Below are positions 1 to 8,531 of a stretch of DNA of 64,000 bases, piece by piece. Position numbers and translations under genes: made by a program. The stretch covers positions 29,642-93,641 of the forward strand of contig PBAS01000055.1 of NCBI GenBank assembly GCA_002716625.1, given 5' to 3'. The notes beneath the pieces are model-generated. The model worked only from the letters and a program-made list of their open reading frames with translations. It was not told the origin of the DNA and searched no databases. The stretch comes from Phycisphaeraceae bacterium (lineage in GTDB: Bacteria > Planctomycetota > Phycisphaerae > Phycisphaerales > Phycisphaeraceae). Positions within the stretch are counted from its first letter, which is position 1; each line of letters opens with the position of its first letter.

Positions 1-75
1 CAACAGAAATGTGCCCAGTTTGATCACCACTCGGCGTGCTTGGCACAAAACATCTTGTCGTAGTTGGATTGACAT
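1..75 (-). CDS. proB: Glutamate 5-kinase, N-terminal fragment (cut by window edge)
   Basis: Only the first 25 codons are in the window, read from an ATG at 75 towards position 1. The translation ends in ARRVVIKLGTFLL, which matches the first beta strand and phosphate-binding loop of the amino-acid kinase fold as found in glutamate 5-kinase (usual form RRVVVKxGxxxL). That enzyme phosphorylates glutamate in the cytosol as the first step of proline synthesis. The start lies 12 bases after the waaA stop on the same strand, so the two genes are probably co-transcribed. Another amino-acid kinase, such as aspartokinase or a UMP kinase-like protein, cannot be excluded from so short a piece. Confidence 0.6.
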   Translation of the reverse strand, partial: MSIQLRQDVLCQARRVVIKLGTFLL

Positions 76-87
76 GATTACCGCTCG

Positions 88-1368
88 TTATACACCAATC
101 ATTTCCAATACCAAATGGGCGTAACGGTCCGTTGCGCCTTGCCGCTCACGAATAACCTGCCTGCCCTTATCTGCCAAATCACTGGCCTGTTGGCGGTTGG
201 CTAACAGCAAGTTAATGTGCTCTGCTGCTTGGTCGGCGGTCTGGGCCAAAACTAAACCATCACCTGCTACGAGAGCTGCCACAACATCAGAAAAATTCTG
301 ATGATCCGGTCCAATAATGACTGGACAACCCAGCCCTACTGGCTCAATCGGGTCCGAACCACCCCAACCATTGAAACTACGGCCAACCACAACTACATCA
401 GCCAGTGCATATGCTTTTCGTAACTCACCCATCGTATCAATTAAAAATATTCGGCCATCGTCGGAAATCCCCCGCAGGGCACCGGACGACCGGGATCGCC
501 TGGCGACATCTGGCCCTAGGATCCGGGCCACTTCATCAAAACGTTCCGGCTTACGAGGCACAAAAACAAGCTGAACCTTAGGATCTAATTTTCTCCCTAA
601 CGCCTCTAACAACAACTTTTCTTCTGAATCCCCCGTCGAACCAAGTACCACAACAGGCCTTGTCCGGTTAATGCCCATCGCCGTCGCCAGTTCATCAACA
701 CCAGCAACCTCATCGACGATCTCAGCCGTGTCCCATTTCATTGTATCGTAGACGCAAACGGCAGCCCTTGGTGTGCCCAGTTCAGAAAAACGCCTTGCAT
801 CGGCTTCGGTCTGTGCCGCCACCTTGGCCAGTCGTGAGTACATGCCACGCGCGATGGAACCACTGCGTCGATACCAACTAAAGCTATGCTCGGTAAGCCG
901 GGCATTGAGAATGCATACTGGAATTGATCGTCGAACACAACTTCGGATAAAGTTAGGCCATACTTCGTTCTCAACCAAGGCGACGCCATCCGGCCGCACC
1001 TCATCAAGAAAACGCTCTACGCAACAAGACCAATCAAAGGGATAACGTACCACCGAGCAGTCCATATCGTATAGCTGATGCGCGCGAAGTATTCCGGTAT
1101 CTGTGGTCACGCTAACCACAATACGCAGGCCATCTACCTTCTGCCTCAGTTTTTCAACTAGCAGGCGGATGGAATTGACTTCGCCAACACTAACCGCATG
1201 TATCAGTAATGTCCGCTGATGACCATGGTCGTCATGCGCCCTCTGGCAATAGCCAAATCGGCCCAGCCAATCTGTACGCCACTTACCCGTCCGCAGCAAG
1301 CGATATAGCCATAACGGGCTGCCCAGAATGGCAACCGCCGTGTATAAGAAATCCATGGGGCCGATCAT
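88..1368 (-). CDS. waaA: 3-deoxy-D-manno-octulosonic acid transferase (Kdo transferase)
   Basis: This GT30-family enzyme transfers Kdo from CMP-Kdo to lipid A precursor at the inner face of the cytoplasmic membrane. The 426-residue length is normal for the family. An N-terminal hydrophobic anchor lies at about residues 7-22. The conserved HAVSVGEV (57-64) and ENEVWPN (133-139) motifs are present. The C-terminal GT-B half carries PRKPERF and a GGSDPIEPVGLGCPVI segment matching the nucleotide-sugar site. The start could be residue 1 or the Met at residue 5. The gene is divergent from metG with 81 bases between them, and a proB-like gene follows 12 bases downstream. It indicates a lipid A-containing, Gram-negative-type outer membrane. 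Confidence 0.93.
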   Translation of the reverse strand: MIGPMDFLYTAVAILGSPLWLYRLLRTGKWRTDWLGRFGYCQRAHDDHGHQRTLLIHAVSVGEVNSIRLLVEKLRQKVDGLRIVVSVTTDTGILRAHQLYDMDCSVVRYPFDWSCCVERFLDEVRPDGVALVENEVWPNFIRSCVRRSIPVCILNARLTEHSFSWYRRSGSIARGMYSRLAKVAAQTEADARRFSELGTPRAAVCVYDTMKWDTAEIVDEVAGVDELATAMGINRTRPVVVLGSTGDSEEKLLLEALGRKLDPKVQLVFVPRKPERFDEVARILGPDVARRSRSSGALRGISDDGRIFLIDTMGELRKAYALADVVVVGRSFNGWGGSDPIEPVGLGCPVIIGPDHQNFSDVVAALVAGDGLVLAQTADQAAEHINLLLANRQQASDLADKGRQVIRERQGATDRYAHLVLEMIGV

Positions 1369-1449
1369 GTCCGCATTTTACGGCCCAAAGGACGTGTCGC
1401 CCAGAAGGGCCACGAAGCATCCGGCCATTTCGTTTACAATATCACAGCC

Positions 1450-3009
1450 ATGACACCGAAAAAAAAGTTCTACATCACAACGCCTATTTACTATGTGAAC
1501 GCTCGGCCCCACATTGGTCATGTTTATACGACCACGCTGGCCGATATTATCGCTCGATATCACCGCCAAAGGGGTGCCGATGTATTCTTCCTGACCGGCA
1601 CGGATGAACACGGCAAGAAAGTTGCCGATGCGGCACATGACAGGGGCCTGACGCCCCAACAGTTTGTAGACCAGATTGCTGGGGAATTTGAGTCAACATT
1701 TGAAAGATTTCAGTTCACTCACAATGATTTTATTCGAACCACACAACCGCGCCATGAAAGTCGCGTGCAACAATACGTGAAACAACTGATCGACCGTGAT
1801 GATATTTACCTTGGTGAATATGAAGGTTGGTATGACCAGGGGCAGGAAGAGTACATCACGGAAACAAATGCTCGCGACCAAAATTACAAATCAGCTGTCA
1901 GCGGCCAGCCTCTTGCCAAGGTACAGGAAAATAACTATTTCTTTCGCCTGAGTAAGTATCAGGACCAATTGGCTGAGTACATCCAAGAAAACCCAAAATT
2001 CATTCAACCCGAAGCTCGACGTAATGAGGTACTGGCAAGAATCAATGCGGGATTAAACGATGTAGCCATCAGTCGCACAACTGAAGCATGGGGTGTGCCC
2101 ATGCCTACCGATGAATCTCATTCAATCTACGTCTGGATCGATGCGCTATTCAACTACATCACGACGATCGATGCCGATGACTGCAACCACTACTGGCCGG
2201 CAGATGTTCACCTGATCGGCAAAGAGATCCTCTGGTTCCACGCGGTCATCTGGCCTGCCATACTCCTTGCCTTAGATCGTCCTATTTACAAGCAATTATA
2301 TGCCCATAGTTTCTGGATCCATGAAGGCCAAAAGATGTCCAAGACACTTGGCAACTTCATTGATCTATCCAAACTCGATGATTACGTGAACGAATTTGGA
2401 CTCGATTCGCTACGATACTACCTGGCCACCCAAGGACCGATTGGCACCTCTGACGCCGATTTTGCGCATGAAAAGTTTGCCAGCGTCTACAACGCAGATT
2501 TGGCAAATACTATTGGCAATTGCACCAATCGCGTATGCAACATGACCAACCGCTATTTCGGGGGCATACTTCCAGAACATGGAGCTCATGTAAAAGAAAG
2601 TGAAACCTACAATCAGACTGCCAAAGAATGTGTTGCCCAATACGTAGACGCAATGAGTCAATTTCAGCTAGATGCCGCTGCAGCCTCCGCCCTGCAACTC
2701 GTGCGCGCTATCGATGGATATATAGACAAAACGCAGCCATTTAAACTGGCCAAGCAAGCAGAAAACATGCCCATGGTCGGCACGATCCTTTACAACTGCG
2801 CTGAAGCACTTCGTATTGCCTCACTGCTTCTTTGGCCATTTCTTCCAATCAAAATCGAACAGCTTTGGAAGCAGCTTGGCTGCCAGGAGTATGTTGATGC
2901 GGTAGAAAACCAAGGACTCGGTGACTTTGAAAACTGGACGCAATGGGGACAGTTGCAACCAGGAACACCAATCCTCCAGGCTGATCCGCTATTTCCTCGA
3001 AAAAAATAA
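1450..3009 (+). CDS. metG: Methionine-tRNA ligase
   Basis: Class I aminoacyl-tRNA synthetase that charges tRNA-Met in the cytosol. The protein has 519 residues. The HIGH signature is at 21-24 and KMSKT at 295-299. The connective region reads GWYDQGQEEYITETNA (126-141) and holds no CxxC pairs, so it seems to be the zinc-free type. The alpha-helical anticodon-binding domain follows from about residue 350. The protein ends at about residue 519 without the C-terminal EMAP/tRNA-binding domain that many bacterial enzymes carry. The ATG at 1450 fits the family start at FYITTPIYYVNA. A cytosolic sulfatase gene follows 31 bases downstream on the same strand. Confidence 0.95.
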   Translation: MTPKKKFYITTPIYYVNARPHIGHVYTTTLADIIARYHRQRGADVFFLTGTDEHGKKVADAAHDRGLTPQQFVDQIAGEFESTFERFQFTHNDFIRTTQPRHESRVQQYVKQLIDRDDIYLGEYEGWYDQGQEEYITETNARDQNYKSAVSGQPLAKVQENNYFFRLSKYQDQLAEYIQENPKFIQPEARRNEVLARINAGLNDVAISRTTEAWGVPMPTDESHSIYVWIDALFNYITTIDADDCNHYWPADVHLIGKEILWFHAVIWPAILLALDRPIYKQLYAHSFWIHEGQKMSKTLGNFIDLSKLDDYVNEFGLDSLRYYLATQGPIGTSDADFAHEKFASVYNADLANTIGNCTNRVCNMTNRYFGGILPEHGAHVKESETYNQTAKECVAQYVDAMSQFQLDAAAASALQLVRAIDGYIDKTQPFKLAKQAENMPMVGTILYNCAEALRIASLLLWPFLPIKIEQLWKQLGCQEYVDAVENQGLGDFENWTQWGQLQPGTPILQADPLFPRKK

Positions 3010-3040
3010 GCTGCTCTGGAGTTGAACTGCGGAACACACC

Positions 3041-4483
3041 ATGGCCCATGCGACTCCAAATATTATTTGGATCATGTGCGATCAGATGCGTTTTGACTGC
3101 GCGGGATTTTTCGGACATCCCACCGTTCAGACACCCCACATCGACCGCCTTGCCAGGGACGGGGTCGTCTTCAACAACGCCTATTGCGCATCACCTGTCT
3201 GCTCACCGGCACGTGCAAGCTGGCTGACTGGGCTTTATCCGCATGCACATGGTCAACTGCGTAATTACAGTTCACCTCATCGCGAAAAAGTCGGGGCCAG
3301 GCTAAATAGTGGTAGCATCACGATAGGTGATATTTTAAAAAATGCTGGCTACCGATGTGGCATTGCCGGCCCTTGGCATATGGGAGACGATCATCTACCC
3401 CAGCATGGCTTCACGGATTTTTGGAGAACTTACCGATATCAAGGCAGATATGGTGACCGGTTCTTTGAATATCTGGATAAACAGGGTGTCTCTAACAATT
3501 ACATCATGAAGCAGCTGCCGACGACTATCCACCAGGATGTTCCGCATATGCACCATGGCGCATACAATGATCCACGCGAACAACGTACGACTTGGACAAT
3601 TGATCGTGGCCTTGAATTTCTTGAACAGTGCGATGAACAGCCATGGTTTTTATTTCTAAGCGTTAAAGATCCACACCCGGTCATTGTTGTTCCACCTGAA
3701 CTACTAGAACTCTATCCTACTGACCAAATAGAGATGCCTAAAACCTGGCGCGATCCACTAGAGGGTAAACCGCTATCCCAACTTACAAAAACGTGTCGCC
3801 TTCCGAAAAATATCGATGATGATGCATTTCGCCGATCGGTAGCCCACTACTTTGCACTGATTACGCACATCGACATCCAAGTTGGAAAAGTGATTGATAA
3901 ACTCAAACAAATGTCAGCCCTGGACAATACGATTATTATCTTCATGAGCGACCATGGTGAGATGCTTGGTGCCCATGGCGCAGTAGGCAAAGTGCTAATG
4001 TACGAAGAGTCTGTTCGGGTGCCATGTATCATTACACATCCGGCGACGTTGCCCGCAGGCTTTCGCGTCGATACGCCGCTGGCAGGTGTCGACTTGATGC
4101 CAACCTTGGCTGAACTCGCCGGGCTTTGCATCGAACATGAAATTGATGGGCGAAGTGTTGCGACGGCAATACAAGACAGCTGCCAGCCCAAACCACAACC
4201 TATATTTTCCGAGATATGCACATGGGATGCCCTCAAGTTCAAATCCGATACCCCCGACGACCTCGCTGCCACGGTGATGGTACGAAATGGCGACCACAAG
4301 TTTGTTTGGAATCAATCTGAACTGGATGAACTTTACAACCTGATGAAGGATCCGGCCGAAATTGACAACCTGATCCATGAACCATCACAAAGTGATCGAA
4401 TAGGTGAAATGAAGGTGTTTATCAACCAAATGGTCCAAAACACCGGCCCCGGCATGTATGACTGGTGTACACCAGGCCCCTAA
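3041..4483 (+). CDS. Sulfatase (type I, formylglycine-dependent), no signal peptide
   Basis: S1-family sulfatase of 480 residues that would hydrolyse sulfate esters. The N-terminal metal site is IIWIMCDQMR with the paired Asp replaced by CD. The formylglycine motif CSPAR is at 54-58, with the family extension ASWLTGLYPH. The C-terminal metal site MSDHGEMLG is present near residue 305. No signal peptide or lipobox is visible, so the enzyme should be cytosolic, acting on imported saccharides or small esters. A close paralogue lies at 55934-57346 with the motif at the same residue number. It is 31 bases behind metG and convergent with the MetE-like gene. Substrate cannot be read from the sequence. 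Confidence 0.92.
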   Translation: MAHATPNIIWIMCDQMRFDCAGFFGHPTVQTPHIDRLARDGVVFNNAYCASPVCSPARASWLTGLYPHAHGQLRNYSSPHREKVGARLNSGSITIGDILKNAGYRCGIAGPWHMGDDHLPQHGFTDFWRTYRYQGRYGDRFFEYLDKQGVSNNYIMKQLPTTIHQDVPHMHHGAYNDPREQRTTWTIDRGLEFLEQCDEQPWFLFLSVKDPHPVIVVPPELLELYPTDQIEMPKTWRDPLEGKPLSQLTKTCRLPKNIDDDAFRRSVAHYFALITHIDIQVGKVIDKLKQMSALDNTIIIFMSDHGEMLGAHGAVGKVLMYEESVRVPCIITHPATLPAGFRVDTPLAGVDLMPTLAELAGLCIEHEIDGRSVATAIQDSCQPKPQPIFSEICTWDALKFKSDTPDDLAATVMVRNGDHKFVWNQSELDELYNLMKDPAEIDNLIHEPSQSDRIGEMKVFINQMVQNTGPGMYDWCTPGP

Positions 4484-4567
4484 TAAATCAATTTCCAGAA
4501 ACTACGCTCGGGACATCACACCGGCCTGTTGCTTGATCAGATATCCAGTCCACAAGGGTCAAGGAAT

Positions 4568-5641
4568 TCAACCATATTGATCCCGCAATTGCCTGGCTGC
4601 TTCAACCTCATGTTGGAGCTTTGCATAGACCTCATCAATACTTACATCTGCAGCAGATCCTGGAGCAAAACCACAGTCAGGATTCAATGTGACCCGACTA
4701 GGGTCAAGATATTCCAACGCCGGTTGCACCCGTTTGACAATCTGCCGTGGCGTGTCAATCTGGCCGGGCGTGCAGCTCACACAACCTAGACCAATCTCAA
4801 AATCCTCACGAATCTTCTTGAAGACTGCCATATCGCCTGCGCCGGGAGCCGTAAACTCCATCGTGAGATGATGTACCCTGAGACGATTAAGTTGATTGAT
4901 GATCGGCCCGTACCCACCTTCATGTTGCAATTCACCTCGCACGCGCGCGCCGGCCCGTCGGCATAAATGGACCGCAAAATTCACTCCCTTAAGCCCATCA
5001 ACAACCTGATTAACCATATCTACGGCAAAATCTGATGCTGATTCAGCATCATCATATTTCTCACGTACCTGAGGATCGACGAACAGGCACAAATGTGGAT
5101 CGTCGATTTGAACTACAGCAACACCTTCCTCAATAAGCAGTTCTACTTCCTGGCGCAAAATTGGCACACAATCGCGAACGAAATCCTCACGGCTGGGATA
5201 GGCGTTGGCCGAACGGACTGGGTCCCACATTCGCTCTCCCAAAAGAGCTGGCGAGGGCAATGTCGCTTTAACCTGACGATCTGTAATAGATTTAAGAAAT
5301 CGGACCTCTTGAGCAATCGTCCCCGGTTGCTTGGACGACATTTTGTCAACGATAATCGTCCATGGTCGCCCATCACCAGCTTGGCTGAGCTCAAATCCAT
5401 GAGCCAGTTGAGCAATCACGCCGATATAGGACTTGCGCCACCATTCACCATCTGTAACCACATCAAGCCCAGCATTCTCTTGGAGTGCAACAACGAATCG
5501 TACCGCTGATTCCATACGCCGACGGTATGTGTCAGCATCTAATGGTGAATCATCTGAAATTAAATCCTGGACAAACTTTGGTCGCGGCATGGAACCGACG
5601 ACACTTGTCGGGAATAGATGCCTTTTTCCCTGATACGCCAT
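4568..5641 (-). CDS. MetE-core protein (cobalamin-independent methionine synthase-like)
   Basis: This 357-residue protein has the UROD/MetE-like TIM-barrel fold and corresponds to only the C-terminal catalytic half of MetE. It begins at TSVVGSMPRP, which matches the start of the MetE catalytic domain. Candidate zinc ligands are visible: the His/Cys pair in VHLCRRAG (about 224-231) and the Cys in LNPDCGFAPG (about 317-326). Core-only homologues transfer methyl groups from various donors, so the donor and acceptor are not certain. Methionine synthesis is one option; demethylation of a catabolic substrate is another. It lies 59 bases downstream of the octahaem cytochrome gene on the same strand and converges on the sulfatase gene. 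Confidence 0.78.
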   Translation of the reverse strand: MAYQGKRHLFPTSVVGSMPRPKFVQDLISDDSPLDADTYRRRMESAVRFVVALQENAGLDVVTDGEWWRKSYIGVIAQLAHGFELSQAGDGRPWTIIVDKMSSKQPGTIAQEVRFLKSITDRQVKATLPSPALLGERMWDPVRSANAYPSREDFVRDCVPILRQEVELLIEEGVAVVQIDDPHLCLFVDPQVREKYDDAESASDFAVDMVNQVVDGLKGVNFAVHLCRRAGARVRGELQHEGGYGPIINQLNRLRVHHLTMEFTAPGAGDMAVFKKIREDFEIGLGCVSCTPGQIDTPRQIVKRVQPALEYLDPSRVTLNPDCGFAPGSAADVSIDEVYAKLQHEVEAARQLRDQYG

Positions 5642-5700
5642 ACACTGATCTCCTTAATAGATAACCATTTAACTTAACCGCCCGTAACAAACAATGCACG

Positions 5701-8151
5701 TCAAGGCTGCTTTTTCTCGACCGTGTCTAATTGCTCTAGCAGTTGCAAGAAGGACTTGTCTTGTGGGTACATTTCAACAAGCTTTCGCGCATATACCATT
5801 GCCTTCTTGTTATTATTACGGTCTCGACTGATGGTGGTCATCAGCAACAGTAGGTCGCGATTATAAGGCAGTTGGTGATGAGCCTCTTCAAGCACTTGCA
5901 TCGCCTCCTCGAACCGACCGGTGCTGTTAAGCGCCAGTGCGTAAACATAATTTAGGCGTGGTGAATCCGGTGCCAATAATGCCGCCTGCCTTAGTGAGGC
6001 CACTGCATCTGAAACACGTTGCTGGCGAATCAATGCCAAACCAAAGGCATAATGAGCCGAAGCTGCATCCGGAATTTTTGCAATGGCCTGTCGCAAAATA
6101 TCCTCGCACTCCTTTTCTCGCATCTGATCCCGATACAAGTCAGCTAGGTTGACATATGGTTGTACCGCGTGGGGTTCGATCCTGATCGCGTTTCGATAAG
6201 CTTCTTCTGCCTCCTCGATACGGCTCCGATCACGATATAGATTTCCCAGATTCAGATGTCCGGCCGCGCGATCTGCATTGGAGTTTTGAACACCAATAAA
6301 CTCCTCAATCCCTTGGTGCAACTCAAATGCCTCGTCTTTACTCATGGCTTGCGGCGGAACTGCCGCCAAGACCCGTGTCGCTTCGACACGTACCGCCTTA
6401 ATTTCATCACCGAGCAACGCCCCTCCGATGGGCAGGCGTTCCAACGGCACAAATGTTTCCAGCGTACTTAATGCATGCAGCCGTACAAGGGGATCCGGGT
6501 CGCCAATACCCGCAGCAATCACGTCGGCCGACGGAGCGGGGGTTGTTTGGGCTAAAAGCGAAAAGGCTGTTGCGCGGGCAATGGCGGGAGCAGTAGCGTC
6601 ACCAATTAGGCGATTGAGCTTCTTTTCTGCTCCGGGCATACCTTCCCGTCCAAAAGCAATCGCCTCGCCGTAGTGCTCTGGATGTTGATGATCTGGTGGG
6701 TACCATCCATCTACGGCGTTAGCTGCCCATTGTGCATCCTTGTCTACATGGCAATTGTTACAAGCGTTGGGCCAACCGAATTTAACCGACAGGTCTGGTC
6801 GCGGAATTCGAATACTGTGATCCCGCCGTGGATCTACAATCATGTAATGGCGTTCAGGCATATGACAGGCCACGCAACTTGCGCCCGTGGATCCTTCCGA
6901 ATGAAAGTGATGGCTGGGATCATCAAATTGATCGGATAAATGACATGTTGCACAAAGTGCATTACCTGTCGCATACACATCAAGACGATGAGGATCATGG
7001 CAATCCGTACAACGGACACCTGCATGATGCATCTTGCTCTGCACGAAAGACCCGTAAACGTATGCTTCACCAAAAATTTGCCCATCGGCATGATAAACTG
7101 GGTCAACCAAGACCGAAGGTTGGTGTTGATCTAAAAGCCTACGACCATGGCGGTAATCATCGTCAACCACGTGACGACGAGAATGACAACGACTGCAGGT
7201 CTCCAATTGGATGTCGGAAACAAGCGGCCGGCTGCGACGGTACTTTTTCGTGTCCGCATCAAGAACCCAGCGGCCAGCCACCGGTTCTTTAAGCTGAAAT
7301 ACCAAGCCAATCTTCTCCGCATCCAAGTTGCCTGTAGAACCTGATCGATAAACATCATGGGCCTCTTCTCGGCTCTTATCATCCTGGCGAAGGGAATTCG
7401 GCCCCGTTGATGTAAGTCCTCGTTCTGCCCATAACACATGCGTAGAACCCGGACCATGACATGCTTCACACGAAACATCTATATCTGACCATGTTGTGTG
7501 GTAGGTATTGGTTATCTGATCGTAATTCTTTTGTAGGTTTGTTGAATGGCATTCAGCACACATGAAGTTCCAATTTTGGTTGTGGCCGGTCCAATGCAAT
7601 TCATCATCATGGGTTATTCGTTCCTCTGGATAAAGATGGAACCATCGCTGCCCACCCTGCTGTCTTGTCCTTGCATCCCAGCAAATACTTAACGCCTGGT
7701 ATCTTCCACCAGGAAACTCGATTAGATACTGCTGGAGCGGATACACACCAAAACAGTACGCAATTTCATAGTCATGAAGTTCTCCATCGGCTCCCTCAGT
7801 ATTGACAAAATATCTTCCCCCCCGCTTAAAAAAAGTTGAAGTTACACCAAAGTAGTTGAACTTTGCCTGATCGAAATCACCCAGAACTGTATGTTCCGTC
7901 GCCTCCTGCATTGCCAAGTCATGATGGGACCCCTCCCAATGATCGTGCTCTTCTTGATGACAACTCGCGCATTTCACGCCGCCTACATAGGTAGAGGCCC
8001 CGATCCCATCCCCATCTACAACTTTCAACCCTCGGCCTACTGAGGTCTCCGCCACTCCCATCCCGAGAGCAGGCTTATCACCTGCACCAATCGCAGCGAA
8101 TATAAGGACATATACGTTCAGAAGGACTGCGACGAATAAAATTATCTTCAC
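5701..8151 (-). CDS. Octahaem c-type cytochrome with HEAT and TPR repeats
   Basis: Exported 816-residue protein. An N-terminal hydrophobic stretch (residues 3-22) is a signal peptide or anchor. Eight CxxCH haem-binding motifs can be read in order: CASCH (61-65), CAECH, CEACH, CSRCH, CTDCH, CATCH, CVACH and CNNCH, all in the first 500 residues or so. A HEAT-like stretch follows (about 520-620), with phrases such as DPDPLVRLHALSTL. About four TPR units then run to the C terminus. The architecture is known from multihaem cytochrome/TPR proteins and implies periplasmic electron transfer with a docking region for partners. No reductase or quinol oxidase partner is adjacent. It is divergent from the PEP-CTERM sulfatase gene. 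Confidence 0.9.
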   Translation of the reverse strand: MKIILFVAVLLNVYVLIFAAIGAGDKPALGMGVAETSVGRGLKVVDGDGIGASTYVGGVKCASCHQEEHDHWEGSHHDLAMQEATEHTVLGDFDQAKFNYFGVTSTFFKRGGRYFVNTEGADGELHDYEIAYCFGVYPLQQYLIEFPGGRYQALSICWDARTRQQGGQRWFHLYPEERITHDDELHWTGHNQNWNFMCAECHSTNLQKNYDQITNTYHTTWSDIDVSCEACHGPGSTHVLWAERGLTSTGPNSLRQDDKSREEAHDVYRSGSTGNLDAEKIGLVFQLKEPVAGRWVLDADTKKYRRSRPLVSDIQLETCSRCHSRRHVVDDDYRHGRRLLDQHQPSVLVDPVYHADGQIFGEAYVYGSFVQSKMHHAGVRCTDCHDPHRLDVYATGNALCATCHLSDQFDDPSHHFHSEGSTGASCVACHMPERHYMIVDPRRDHSIRIPRPDLSVKFGWPNACNNCHVDKDAQWAANAVDGWYPPDHQHPEHYGEAIAFGREGMPGAEKKLNRLIGDATAPAIARATAFSLLAQTTPAPSADVIAAGIGDPDPLVRLHALSTLETFVPLERLPIGGALLGDEIKAVRVEATRVLAAVPPQAMSKDEAFELHQGIEEFIGVQNSNADRAAGHLNLGNLYRDRSRIEEAEEAYRNAIRIEPHAVQPYVNLADLYRDQMREKECEDILRQAIAKIPDAASAHYAFGLALIRQQRVSDAVASLRQAALLAPDSPRLNYVYALALNSTGRFEEAMQVLEEAHHQLPYNRDLLLLMTTISRDRNNNKKAMVYARKLVEMYPQDKSFLQLLEQLDTVEKKQP

Positions 8152-8531
8152 GCGAACTGTGCTCCAATATTGGACCTAATACCTTAAACGCAGTTAAAAC
8201 AATCCAAATAACTGCTTGTCATGCTACCAACCGATCGCTAGACATCGGGTCTTAACGACCGCAATGCCTTTGATAGCCGCGTAAAGGCATCACAATACAG
8301 TTGTTCTGGCCTCAGCAAATTTACAGGGATATAATACACCATAGAAAACCAAAAATGATCAATGTTTTATGGGGAAAATTTTTTCGTAACCTGGTAACAC
8401 CACACGCAAACGCAATTTAGTGCATTAGTGGCATTTTGTGCGCGATGTCAGGTAAACGGATATCACGATCTAAGGTGGGGTGAAAAGGTGAGGTTACGAT
8501 CAATCGAACTGAGCTATCGGGGAAAGATGCT
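8152..8531. promoter_or_regulatory. Divergent intergenic region between cytochrome and PEP-CTERM sulfatase genes
   Basis: A 380-base stretch without a convincing gene. It is AT-rich around 8320-8400, including a run of T near 8379-8386, and must hold the promoters of both divergent genes. I could not pick confident -35/-10 pairs, and I saw no tRNA or strong hairpin. Confidence 0.4.

Noticed and set aside
1369..1449. TACAAT at about 1434-1440 as the -10 box of metG
   Set aside because: No matching -35 element at proper distance, and it lies too close to the start codon to be convincing.
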